NCBI GenBank assembly: GCA_022702705.1 | Contig: CM040426.1 | Coordinates: forward strand, 72,933,306 to 72,997,305 | DNA from: Papilionanthe hookeriana x Papilionanthe teres | Taxonomy: Eukaryota > Streptophyta > Magnoliopsida > Asparagales > Orchidaceae | Length of the DNA: 64,000 nt | Direction: 5' to 3' | Shown here: positions 36,413 to 47,528 of the stretch, in pieces | Layout: each line of letters begins with the position of its first letter | How positions within the stretch are numbered: the first letter of the stretch is position 1 | The notes under the pieces: model-generated | The model's input: only the letters and a program-made list of their open reading frames with translations | Told to the model about the DNA's origin: nothing | The model's database searches: none | Made by a program: the position numbers and the translations under genes

Positions 36413-36730
36413 ATGGCATCCGACGCCACGGCGGCGGCGGCGGCGGTCAACCTCAAGTCCATCACTGAAGAGCTAATCAAGGAAGCTACAATAAAGGCGG
36501 TGGAGAACAGCGAGCCAGAGAAGGAGATGGAGACTCCCAAATCAGAGAATTATACACTAAAAGAAGCAACTTTGTGCCCGCCGGCGCCGAGGAAGCTCAA
36601 ACCGGTTCGCAGGAAGGCATTGGCAGAGCTCTCGCAGAACAAATTCTACGCCGTAAGGCGAGATTTGACTTCTGTTTTCATCAAGCTTCCGATTGCCGGC
36701 CCACCAAAGAAGAGAATTCGGCTAATGTAA
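36413..36730 (+). CDS. SIAMESE-related (SMR) CDK inhibitor, copy 2
   Basis: A 105-residue intronless homologue of the gene at 35080-35406, pointing the other way. Key features are at matching places: TPKSEN at 41-46, CPPAPRK at 55-61, PVRRK at 64-68, FYAVRRDLTSVF at 78-89 and PPKKRIRLM at 97-105. The frame is open 51 codons further upstream, but the Met at 36413 is chosen because its context CCACCATGGC equals that of copy 1, both proteins then begin MAS, and the upstream part reads like a leader. The N-terminal 40 residues have diverged, with an alanine run at 8-11 encoded by GCG repeats. The conserved parts predict a CDK/cyclin-binding inhibitor acting in the nucleus. Two intact copies with conserved motifs suggest that both are under selection. 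Confidence 0.92.
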   Translation: MASDATAAAAAVNLKSITEELIKEATIKAVENSEPEKEMETPKSENYTLKEATLCPPAPRKLKPVRRKALAELSQNKFYAVRRDLTSVFIKLPIAGPPKKRIRLM

Positions 36731-36908
36731 GCCAATTGGCTAATTTGCTTCTGCTATAGATCTTGAGGTTTATTGATTTCAATTCCCTGATTAAAAATCA
36801 GGTTTTTTTTTGTCAGATTTCTGATTAATTTTCGTTTTCATATCTTTGTCTTTTGATCTGCTATTGAAGATTAAGAAAAAAATTGTTAAGAGTATAGAGA
36901 CGTGGTGT

Positions 36909-36914
36909 AATAAA
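36909..36914 (+). terminator. Candidate poly(A) signal for SMR copy 2
   Basis: AATAAA about 180 bases after the stop codon in AT-rich sequence. Plausible but not decisive. Confidence 0.35.
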
Positions 36915-37052
36915 ATTGGCAGATGCATGTCAGGTGAATTCTCTGATCAATTTAATCTATTGAGAACTGTTAAATTAAACAACATAAGCTTCATTCCCTT
37001 ACTTCATCAATTCTTACCTGTGAATTGCCTGTAAATTTTGATAAATAGAAAC

Positions 37053-37054
<2 letters not shown>

Positions 37055-37108
<54 letters not shown>
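37055..37108. repeat. (CT)n microsatellite
   Basis: About 27 CT units, some 325 bases downstream of SMR copy 2. Confidence 0.98.
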
Positions 37109-37109
<1 letters not shown>

Positions 37110-40100
37110 GTTGGGTTCAAAGGGAGAGATTCTTCTGTAGACAAATGCACGTGAGGATGCGGACATGAGGAATGAACAAAAACAATTATATTAAGATATT
37201 CTGATGCCATTTATGTATCATGAAAAGATAAAGCAGAATATAAATATTTGAAGTAGAAGTTACGTATAAGCAGTTGTAGAAAATTAATACTTATATATAA
37301 ATAAAATTTTTGACAGTTCTTATCTTAATTTTTTTTATATATTTAAATTTTCTAGATTTATAGATTTAACTGTTCATACGGATAGCAGTGGGGAGGGTCA
37401 ACGATGACATATATAATTTTTTATCGCGCGAAATTAGCTGCTGGTTGATTGATGGAAGTTCAAGTAACATGATCGATGTTCTTGTTCAACTCACCAAAAC
37501 CCACCTTTTCTTCCATTTCCCAACTACTATTACTATTTTTTTATTATAGTCTGATGGAAACCCTAATTGTTTAAGAAGATTTGCTCCTGTTGCAATAGTA
37601 ATCCCTTCAACCGCTACCGGGGTTAGGCTAATCAATCTTGGCCTTGGGATCTTACTCAGATATGGGTGCATGCTTCCACATGGCTCTGCATTGCTTCCAC
37701 ATGCCTCTGCATTGTCACCCTTTTTTCATGGTTTTTCTAAGTTACTTTGGTCAATTTTCTTGCTCATTTGGAATCTAGGGATTGGATGGTATGGATCCTA
37801 TGAAGGAAAATTATTTAAATTAAATTTTCAGATATTTTTTTAGACAGAATTTGGATCTTCTGTACTTGTATCAGATCTGGAGATCTAGATATTTCATTGA
37901 TGCAAGCTTCCATGATTGCTGAAGAGCCCTCTTGATGCATGGAGCTCTGGATTGACGGCCGTTGGTTCAATTTGATTATATATTTAGGGCATCATTTGGG
38001 GATGAATAGTCAACAAGATTAAGATCTCGTAGTTTTGTATTTCTAGGACTGTCTCGTAGCCTTGGTGAAATTATTTTTCCAATTTGACCATATAAATTAT
38101 GATCTACCTACAACAATGTGCTCATGACATCCAAATCTAATATTTTATATATTTGCGCTAGGAGCCACCAACTACAACCAACATAAGACTACTACCATAA
38201 ACCACTTAATCAACTTGATCATAGAAAGGACAGTTGTGCCATCTTAGGGGCAAATTAATTTGATCACAATCTAGTTATGAGATGATGTAATCTAGTTTAT
38301 CTTTTGTTATTCATAATGAAAGCATGTTGAATATATATTAAATTTTACCTTACAAAATGTTAAACGGCTCCATCATTTTGTTAATCTTGGGCGTTAATTT
38401 CTTTGCTTTAAGGAAATATTGATACTAGGTAAGGGGGTTTAGCAGGCCAGACATGGCGTGAGTCGCGTGTAATCATGCTTTGACTAGTTAAAGCGGGTTC
38501 GGGTCTAGCTTGAACCTGATTTCCATCTAGTAAATAATAGCCAAGCCCGCCCACTCCTAGGTCAGGTCAGGTCGGGCTTGCCCACGGGTCCTCAAAGAAA
38601 ATTTGGATGCGAAAATTTGAATTATATAAAAAATAATTTTTAGCAAAATTTATATTAAAGAAACTTTACGCAGCTTATTTGAGTTCTCATTTAAATTTTG
38701 CTAAAAGTAATTCAAATTTTGCTAAAAGAAACTTTCTGCAGCAAAATTTATTTTTGATGAGAATGAATTTTTAAACATATCACTCACCCATAAAGTTTGT
38801 ATTGGTTGCTACCTATAAGTATGATGCAACTCATAATTTATACCTTCGCCTATTATACTTACAAACTTATGTCACAAGTATTAGTTGATATGCATACACA
38901 CCCTACTTTTTTTAACATATTACAACCCATCATACAATCATAATAGTGACATACTACATATAACTCATGTTGACAATAAAAATGTCAATTTCCATCATTC
39001 AAAGAATGGATGAAATTTTATATTACATCTATCATCCCACAATCACATTATAGCATCAAATGCAACTCACATAACGACAATAGTTGACTCACTTAGTCAT
39101 CACATAAATATTAAAAGTTGCACATCTTCTGATCTACGATCACTCAACCATTATGATGACAATGTCAAACATGCATCATATAATAACCCATAAAACTTTA
39201 ATGATACTTAAGGACATAACAAGAAATGATAATTATGTTAATGCTACATGTATAAATTTTCCTCTACAATAGTTGAGGGTAGTGTCAACCACATTACATG
39301 CATCTTTGTACTTACAACCAACACATGGTGGACCAAACTAAGTGCCCTTTGCAACCCGTTTTCTAATCACCAAAGAAGCATCCTATGCTTATTCTCATCT
39401 CATAGCATGGGAGTAGATCACACCCTCGTACTATTTCTTATATAATAAACTATTTTTTAAAATTGAGCTATGGCTCATAATCTCCATCTTTTATTTTATT
39501 TTATTTTTTCTTATTTTCATCATAATTTTGGGAAGCATAGTTTGGCAATTCACATGCGTGTCATCATCATGCATGCAACCACTTTCTTAATTTACAAATG
39601 GCAATTATTAAGTACTAAAATTAATGGTTTGTTAAACCAACCGTGGACTTGAGTCATAAATAAATTGCAGGATTCCTTGAAAACCGCATGCTTGACGTCC
39701 TCAATTTTGAATTCAAGATCTAAATAAATATTTGCATGAATTGAAATTTTTAACATAATTTGCAACAAACCAATTAATGATTCCGTGGTGCTGAAGAATC
39801 AAAGTCGCATACCTAACCTTTTTTATTTTGTTTTCGCCCGCCCGTATTTTCCTGATGAGATCATTAAAAAATGCATTAAAATCTCTCAGTTCTACGGTAT
39901 TACAATTCATCCTGCCCAAGGCATCCAATGCAAATTATCTTCTTTCTTACATTGCTAACTCATAAACTACAATGTTTACACGTGTTACTCTATTTATGCA
40001 TGAAATGTTGTATTTCAGCTTTTAAAGCTTAAGAGAATGATATTTCTTGTTGTGATATATGTGTAAAAACATAGGGATTTGGTGGTTTAGAAGTAAATTA

Positions 40101-40815
40101 GTCCAAATCAGTTTGAGCTCCTTCAAATTTGATAAGAATCTTCAGCAGATGCAGCAATAATCCTCCTCAAGCTATTCTCTGTTCGTCTTAAGTTTGCTAA
40201 ATAATTCAATAACATAAGTATATATTCTCAAGTCTAACACTATAGATTTAGATTGTAAAGAATGTTGCCATATTTTTTTTCAGGACAAGTGCATTAATAA
40301 AGTTTGGATCTCATGGTCTAGCTATTATTAGAAAAGTTTTTACATAACAAAAAAGAGAATATAGACTAATAGGACAAAACTTGATTTGAAATCTTTTCCA
40401 ATTAAATTGACGTTGAAAATACCGCACAATCAATTTTTTTCATGTTGTGTAGAAATAACAACATATTGGGGACATAATTTTAATTTCGTAATATATTATG
40501 CATATATGGCACCTACATAAAAATAACAAAAGATTTTTGTAATACAAATTGAGAAAAGGGGGAGAACTGAAGCCTTGACACGGTAAAAATAATTTTACTA
40601 TTATAGTTTATATGTTATCAGTGACGAACTAAAGAGGATTGCTTACATTGATGGAAGTATGGGAGAATTTCACGGTATTCAAGTTTTCTTCAAGAAATCG
40701 GTGGTGATCTACTTCGTAGCTTTCCATATATGAGGTGAGACTAGAGATAAGATAATGAAAATACACCTTGATGCTTATCTAATCTTGACAGTGAGGGTCC
40801 ATTTTGTAATGATAT
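37109..40815. other. Intergenic, no gene
   Basis: AT-rich. At 38430-38610 a GC-richer block with GGTCAGGTCAGGTCGGGC and AAGCGGGTTCGGGTCTAG resembles a decayed hAT-type terminus of unknown extent. Several 60-70-codon frames lack recognisable domains. Confidence 0.45.
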
Positions 40816-40819
40816 AGAA

Positions 40820-41480
40820 TGTTGATGCTGGTTTTAATAACATGCATTATTTTTTTGGTGATAACTTGGGGTCAACCTTATTATTGATAGTGATAATAAG
40901 CCCTACCATTAGTGCCAAAAACATGCATCTGCCTTATGGAAGATTATGCATATTTGGGTTGATGTCAATGGCAAACATTGGTCCTTTTGGAAATAATCTA
41001 TGTTAGCATTATATCAATGGTATGCATCAATGCTATTTGTTATAGTAAATACAAAAGTTAATATTGACGAGCAATAACCTTGCTAGTGATAGCATGCATC
41101 AATGTTTGTATCAATGGCATGTATTGCAATTATTGGGGATGACATAAATTAAAATTTATGTTAAAGACATCCATGTGACTTATTCATGATAGCATGCAAC
41201 AATGTTACTATCCATGACATGCAATATTGACCTTGTTAATCTGTCAAAATTTCATGTTCTCCGTGTATATTAAACATATTGATGATAAATTGCATCAAAA
41301 TGTTTTCCATAACATGCATCAACTTTGTTGGCAAGGGCTTGCATTTGCATTAATGTCAAATGAGTGTATTGGTCTTGTTGATGATGACACACATTGGTGT
41401 TAGTGTCAATGGCATGCATCAACCATGTTAGTAGTGGCATACATTGATGTTATTTTGCAATTTGGTGATGATTGCAACTA
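40820..41480 (+). repeat. Degenerate minisatellite (GCATGCATCAA motif)
   Basis: Variants of GGCATGCATCAAYRTTGTT, TGTCAATGGCATGCATC and GATAGCATGCATCAATG recur about a dozen times in 650 bases at irregular spacing. The units are old and strongly diverged. Confidence 0.6.
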
Positions 41481-41903
41481 ATAACAAGTTAGAGGTCGTA
41501 ATGTAGAGAAGACGTCAGATGTCAATGGTTATGTGTTAGTGGTGATCATCAACATGCATTATTTAGTGAAATTCTCTCAAAGTTAATTTTCAATTCGCTT
41601 TTCATATATTGAACGAGGGTAGTATATAGTTTCTTGGTGCTACATTTTGATTATTTTAATTGAAATTATCGAACAATTCAAAAAACAATCTATGCTAATT
41701 AAGTCGCCCTATTCGACTTTAAGCTTTAACTCTCGAATAATCATTCAATTGTTTCAATCATATTTTGAATGTTTGACTTCTATTCATTTGGATTCTGATT
41801 GCTTGAACTGTTTTTATTGTCAAGATTTGCTAAAATCTACAGCTAATGGTCTTGAATTTGACTTACCTGCCTCGAAATTTGTGTCAGATATCAATATATA
41901 TAG

Positions 41904-41905
<2 letters not shown>

Positions 41906-41978
<73 letters not shown>
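41906..41978. repeat. (TA)n microsatellite, left of the LINE
   Basis: About 36 TA units immediately before the GC-rich LINE leader. Confidence 0.98.
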
Positions 41979-41982
<4 letters not shown>

Positions 41983-42305
41983 TAAGATATGGCGTCGTCG
42001 GCGGGTCGCCTGATGGCGAAATCCCGCGGAGAACTCGTTTTATCCATTGTGTCGGTCTCGTCGAGCACGGAGACGAAGCTTTCAGCAAGTCGTCGTCGTC
42101 TCGTCGTCTCCTTGCAGCAAGTTGCACACCAACGTCGTCTTGTCGTCTCCTCGCAGCAGCTCACGCGCCGTCTTCCACCTGCTACAAGACTCTGGGTCGA
42201 GTAGGTCGGTTGACCTAGCCTTTCCTCGGTCGCAGACGCCGAGCCTCGAGTCGAGCCGCGTATGCTTCCTGCTGCGCTCTATCATATATAGCCGATGGGT
42301 AAGTG

Positions 42306-42308
<3 letters not shown>

Positions 42309-42364
<56 letters not shown>
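42309..42364. repeat. (CT)n microsatellite in the LINE leader
   Basis: About 28 CT units ending 4 bases before the ORF1 ATG at 42369. Confidence 0.97.
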
Positions 42365-42367
<3 letters not shown>

Positions 42368-42368
42368 C

Positions 42369-43774
42369 ATGGCACGCAGCTACGCTGCCGCCGTTACGGT
42401 TGGCAGCTCTAGTCTAACGCGGCATTCCTGCGTCTTTCCACAGGAGTTCCATGATGCCCTCGAACTTGGGAATGGAAACTACAAATTCATTCGCAAGTTG
42501 GGCCGTAAGAATGACAAGCCTGCACTTTTTCTCACGGAGGAAGACACAAATATTCTCGCCTCTTCGTGCCGTCAGAATTCATCTCACAACTGATACGGAC
42601 TATACTTCTGTTTTCTCACGCAAAATGATAAAAATTGACAACTGAATCATGAAGGTTCTCAAATGAACAGTTGATCCAAAGGCTGAATCTCCTATTTTAC
42701 CAGTATGGGTCACGTTCCCTGGGCTTAAATATCTCCACTTCAACAACGAGATTCTTTTCTCACTTGCCAAAGAGTTTGGAAAACCGTTACATTAGGATAA
42801 ACCGACCATAGAAAACACTCGTCCATCGGAAGCTTGCTTCCTGGTTGAACGTGATGTTACACAGCCGTATCCTGATGAGGTTTGGATTTGATCTGGGCAT
42901 ACAGGGTATTAGCAACCAGTGGAGATGGGTCCTCACCCTCCTCATTGTTCGCATTGTTTAATGTTTGACCATATTCTTACTGCTTGTTATAGACTACACC
43001 CAAATTTAAAGACGCAAGCTCCCTCGGTGGGAAACACTATCGGTTTAGCCTCCAACCCCGTACCTCCTGAGGTTTCTATTGAAGTGCCACCTGCAACGCC
43101 ACCTAACTCTTCTATTGATGTCCCACGAATCAATGAATACCAGCCAGAAAATCCGGAGGTCCCTCCAGCGATAATAGTTGATCCACAGAATCTTAATCTC
43201 ATTCCTGACACTTGTAAGTCAACTGATGCGGGTATTAATATTCAATCCAAAGAATCGACTTCAGTTTCGCCTTATGCTTCTTCTATTCCTAAGACTACAG
43301 ATCATACCCCTCTCCATGAGAGGGAGGGGGGGGAACGTGGTTTGTCCTCCAGTTCTCCACCCACTTACGGAAGACCTACATCTTCAGGGGGAGGAGATAG
43401 CTCCCCCTATTTCACCTCGTGCAGTTGAACCAATTACTGTTGCCACTAAAGCTTTGGAGTTTGAACGGTTTGTGCACAAATTTAGCAGAAAGAAAGGAAT
43501 CCCCCAGGTATTGAACAAATGTCCTACGCAAGTAGTGGAACCCACAGTGACCTCTCCATTTCCTCTCATTGATGAGACTGGTCAGTCTTCAGATGAAGAA
43601 TGACAAGTTTACACTTCTCGGAAAAGGAAACAGAGTGACTATTATATTCAGCTAGGAGACATAGTAGATGATACTCAGGTCTCTAATGACAATGGAATAA
43701 TACTTCAAAACTTGCTTTCTGACTTCCACTCAAAATCCCAAGGAAGGGGAAAAATTAGGCGATCTTCTCCTTAG
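42369..43774 (+). pseudogene. LINE ORF1: DUF4283 plus CCHC zinc knuckle, decayed
   Basis: ORF1 RNA-binding (gag-like) protein of plant LINEs. The first frame (42369-42593) reads MARSYAAAVT, then FHDALELGNGNYKFIRKLG and NDKPALFLTEEDTNILAS. A shift then moves the reading to the frame of 42451, with stops near 42643, 42664 and 42793 in the DUF4283 region (PILPVWVTFPGLKYLHF, NNEILFSLAKEFGKP). The 42919-43428 frame holds CSHCLMFDHILTAC, a CX2CX4HX4C zinc knuckle, followed by a proline-rich linker. A second shift leads to the frame ending at 43774, with a basic tail (SRKRKQ and GRGKIRRSSP) and one stop at 43601. It was once a full-length ORF1 but cannot be translated now. Confidence 0.85.
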
Positions 43775-43952
43775 TCTTTATTATTTGCATATTTTCATGT
43801 TTTTTTTCTTTGATGTCTTATGTATCCTACTCACTTTAAGCCATCCTTATATTTTGTAACTTAGGGGTAGGACTTCACCTGTTGTGTCCTCTCCTAAAAA
43901 AACTTTATATTGTATCTTCCCTATTTCAATGAAATTGGCCTTAGGCCTTTCC

Positions 43953-43956
<4 letters not shown>

Positions 43957-44019
<63 letters not shown>

Positions 44020-44056
44020 GATGGATGGATAGATAGATAGATAGATAGATAGATAT
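43957..44056. repeat. (TA)n plus (GATA)n microsatellite, right of the LINE
   Basis: TA alternation at 43957-44019 with one slip (TAAATA near 43998), followed by GATGGATG and about seven GATA units to 44056. Confidence 0.97.
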
Positions 44057-44515
44057 GTGTGTGTACGGTTGATGGCCACATACTTTGAAAGAAGAATTTA
44101 TGATCTAGGTAACTTGAAATTACATCAAGCAATAAATTTGACTTGTAATTGGGTGAAACCTTACAGTAATAACAAACAAATCGTTAAATCATTAAATATT
44201 AGGAAGATTTATAAAATGATCGTTAAATCTAACACCTAAATTTTAAATTTTACATATATGCCATTTTATATATGCACGAAAATGTGAATTTCAACTTTTC
44301 AAGTCAATATAATGATGTTTTCTATGTGATATAAAAGATTTGACTGATAAAAATGTAAAAAATAAACTTTAGGTGTTAGACATGTAATTAAATACATGGG
44401 AATTAGGTCGTATGTATATAAATGTCCCTATAATTTTTTTTATAGATTATTTAAACTAGCCTGCCCGCAAATAAACTTCACTTTGTGTATAAAATCATTG
44501 CTGGAATGAATGAAA

Positions 44516-44690
44516 ATGGAACAAATATTACATCAGTACTCCGGACGCAACACGTGTCAAGTGGGCCCCAACGCCACACACTCTGACTAATCAGAGTGTA
44601 TGGTGGCGGGGTGAGGCCCACTTGACACGTAACGCCATTGGACTCCGGATGTCCGGATACATCCGGAGTCTCGATGTAATATTTTTCCAT
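44516..44690. mobile_element. Foldback (long inverted repeat) element
   Basis: The two halves are inverted copies. ATGGAACAAATATTACATC (44516-44534) answers GATGTAATATTTTTCCAT (44673-44690). Inside, ACACGTGTCAAGTGGGCC answers GGCCCACTTGACACGT. The turn is CACTCTGA-CTAA-TCAGAGTG at 44579-44598. The right arm has an extra 30-base hairpin at 44641-44670 (GACTCCGGATG paired with CATCCGGAGTC). No coding capacity. It is likely a MITE or foldback transposon, and its transcript would form a strong hairpin. No TSD could be fixed. Confidence 0.85.
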
Positions 44691-45595
44691 ATAAATGCCT
44701 TTAATCTTTATTTCAAAAATCCTCCGAGGAATCATAATTCATTAGAATTTATTTTTGTATAGCTTAATAATCGTATTTAATGAGCAATAGTGGATATACA
44801 ATAATTCAATAAAATCCATGTAACATTTATAATCTTCAGTTTATGGATTCGGAAAATACTGCATGGACACTTTGATGTGTTTATTATAAATAGGACAATA
44901 TTTTATTGTTATCATTTTTATGAGGTATTCATGGAATTTGGAGGGGTCTTCTTGTTCCTCCACACAAAAGGGACTATAGAATTTCTTTTGTAATCTATAA
45001 TAATTTTCAATCCGAAGCATGAATTTATATATAGATGCTTACAAAAGATTAGATTGTTGTTCAAATTTTCTCAATTTTCTATTTAAATAACTCTCAAATA
45101 ATTAGATAAAATTTGTAGAAGCCTTAATTAGCCAAATTAGGGTTTGATGTACTTCGAAATGACACAAATCTTTCCGTGTTAGTTTGATTTAGCCATTCAA
45201 CTATCTCCTTTCTTATGCGAATAGACTCGTGTTTTGTCCAAATGTTGAGATCACTCTATAGAACTAATTAGTAGTGCAGAAAGCAGCGACACATGTTATG
45301 TATGTCAATATACTATTATTTAGCCATAGAAAGTCACAAAACCTATATGTCATTTTCAACTAAAGCCATTTATTTATAATCTCTTTTTTCATTAAGTGAA
45401 ACTATAAAATATAGATGATAAAAAGGATTTTAGCATTGATTTAATTCCTACTTTTTTCAATCACTTATTTGAGGTAGTAGAGACAACCAAAATTATCATC
45501 TTTAGCTTGCCTAAAAATATTCGATTAGCCGTAGTACACACTAAAATTATCGGCACAAATCTCTAAGATAATGAATGGCCGAAAATAAGAAGCTT
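44691..45595. other. AT-rich intergenic
   Basis: Nothing recognised. Confidence 0.4.
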
Positions 45596-45599
45596 CCTT

Positions 45600-46359
45600 C
45601 AATGGTAAATCGTAGACCGACAAGTCACTGCAAACAAGGTCAAGCCACATCTCTAAATGCGAGACAGGTCAAAGCTCTGGAGATCGTTCCTCACCCGATA
45701 TCAACAAAATCCGCCAAAGATGAGGTGTAATTCATCGTAGCAGCAAGTCTTGTCAGCTACCCCACACAGACAACGATAAGATTCACCTAAGACCTTGCAA
45801 ATAGGGATTTCCAACCGATGTGACGAACTGAAGAGGGAGGTGAGACACAGACCCCATAAAACTTGAGTAAAAGCGAAAAGTGTGCTACGATTCACCCAAC
45901 AAAACAAATCAACTCATTAGTAAACCAACTGACCGAAGAGCAGGCAGAAACCCCATGATCATGATTGGATGGTCGACCCATTTTTGCCAAGACAGACAAA
46001 ATCGTCATTCAACCGAATGCCTCGGTCGACCAAGTACAAGTTATGTTTGCCTCAATTGGCTGAATTCTAGCAAGTCGATTAACTAATTACTGTCATATCA
46101 AAATTCAAGTTGTAATACAAATATGAAATAAGATCTATACAATTTATTAGAGCATTAATCATATTAAGAACAGTTTCCATAACTGTTGCATTCTTTTTGA
46201 AATTGTAAAAAAAACACCCCTATAAATAAGAGACAAAAATACGAATAAGGGAACTCTCCCACGTTTCTCTCCACAGTAACACTTGGTTCATTTTATTCTC
46301 TCCTTCACTTGACTCTAACTCTCGAGGCATGTTCATAAAAGTCAATTCGGGATCCAACA
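45600..46359 (+). mobile_element. 5' LTR of an internally deleted Ty3/gypsy element
   Basis: Direct repeat partner of 46936-47528. Shared landmarks in order: CCTTGCAAATA, AAAACTTGAG.AAAAG, GATTGGATGGT, GAATTCTAGCAAGTC, CTATACAATTTATTAG, the TATA segment ACACCCCTATAAAT (46213-46226), CTCTCCACAGTAAC and GGGATCCAA near the CA end. The TATA box fixes plus orientation. The left edge is uncertain. Confidence 0.7.
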
Positions 46360-46935
46360 TCCTAAAAAGTTGTACGGTGAGTGTGGCAAGCCCTAGATAA
46401 GAAGGGGTCCAACTATGAAGGGGAAAATTCTGAAAGAGAAATTACACGCATGTAGCCCAACAAAGAAATGTAACCAGTGGTCCAAGCGTAGGTCCAAAGC
46501 TTACAAGCCCAGATGACCCTCATGATGGAGAAATTTAATATCCTCTGGGCGATAATGAGTAACGACCTGGCGCCTCGCTTAGAAGTAGAACCTTAGGGGA
46601 TTCGTCCCCATAGGCACCCACCAGGGAATCCGCCTAACCCTCATAACTAGGTCAGCAACCAGCGGACAAAGGGAAAAGGTTAGTCCCAGCACAACGACAT
46701 AGCCGCGTCTGCGCAGGTGAACAGACAATGGGAAGAGCGAATAAGAGTGTCTGTCAGGCTGCTCGTGGGAGAGGCATTCACCCGCCAATAAAAGAGCCAG
46801 TACCACTGCTCAAGCTAAGGTTCCCTCGCTTGGACTCCTTTAAAGGGAGAACTAACCAGATCGACCACTTAGCTTCGTTCGAGTCATCGATTGGTCTACT
46901 CCAGATCGACGGACCCATAATGTTGTCTCTCCTTA
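46360..46935 (+). mobile_element. Residual interior of the gypsy element
   Basis: About 580 bases of leader and the start of gag between the two LTRs. All of protease, reverse transcriptase, RNase H and integrase is missing. No clear primer-binding site was recognised just after 46359. Confidence 0.6.
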
Positions 46936-46964
46936 ACCACCCAGAAGCATATCCTTGCAAATAA
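46728..46964 (+). pseudogene. Ty3/gypsy gag N-terminal fragment
   Basis: A 78-codon open piece in which FPRLDSFKGRTNQIDHLASF (residues 32-51), then GLLQIDGPIMLSL, matches the opening of plant Ty3/gypsy gag (the PxLxxFxGxTDPxxHLxxF pattern). It breaks off where the second LTR begins, so the deletion joins gag directly to the LTR. No capsid core or zinc knuckle remains. Confidence 0.7.
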
Positions 46965-47528
46965 GGATATTCATCTGAGGAGATGAATCGACGAGGTAGA
47001 CGAGACATAAACTCCGTAAAACTTGAGCAAAAGTAATAAGTGAGTCGCCATTAACTTGACAAAAAAAAGTAACTCATCAGTCATCCAATTGAATGAAGCA
47101 TAGGTGGAAACCCCCTGATCGCAATTGGATGGTTTACCTGCTTTTGCCATGGCAGACGAGATATTCACTCGACGGAATGTCTCAATCTACCAAACACTAG
47201 GCACGGTCATCACTCAGTCAATTGTCTCTGTCGGCCGAATTCTAGCAAGTCAATCAACCAACTGCCATATCAAATGTCAAATTGTAATTTGATATGGAGA
47301 GAAATCTATACAATTTATTAGGTCATTGATCATATTAAGAATAGTTTTCATAATTGTTCCCTCCTTTTATTATTGCATAAAATACACCCCTATAAATGTG
47401 AGGTAAAGTTATGAATAAGAGAACCCTCCCCTGTTCTCTCCACAGTAACTTTTGGTTCATTTTGTTCTCTTTCACTTAATTCTAACTCTCAAGACGTGTT
47501 CACAAAAAACAATATGGGATCCAAAACA
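46936..47528 (+). mobile_element. 3' LTR (5'-truncated) of the gypsy element
   Basis: Copy of the LTR at 45600-46359 lacking about its first 170-190 bases. Its TATA segment ACACCCCTATAAAT is near 47383-47396, and it ends GGGATCCAAAACA. Many substitutions separate the two LTRs, so the insertion is old. Confidence 0.7.

Larger units (their letters stand above)
41979..43956 (+). mobile_element. ORF1-only LINE inserted in a (TA)n tract
   Basis: Order: a GC-rich leader (41990-42300), a (CT)n tract (42309-42364), a decayed ORF1 (42369-43774) and then, directly after the ORF1 stop, a T-rich 3' UTR ending TTAGGCCTTTCCTTT at the next (TA)n tract. No ORF2 (endonuclease, reverse transcriptase) is present although both ends look intact. 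The flanking tracts at 41906-41978 and 43957-44019 are what a target-site duplication would look like after insertion into a TA microsatellite. The orientation is given by ORF1. Confidence 0.8.

Noticed and set aside
34757..37108. (CT)n tracts at similar distances downstream of both SMR genes, as if part of the inverted duplication
   Set aside because: Both are CT on the plus strand, whereas an inverted duplication would give GA on one side. They are independent microsatellites.
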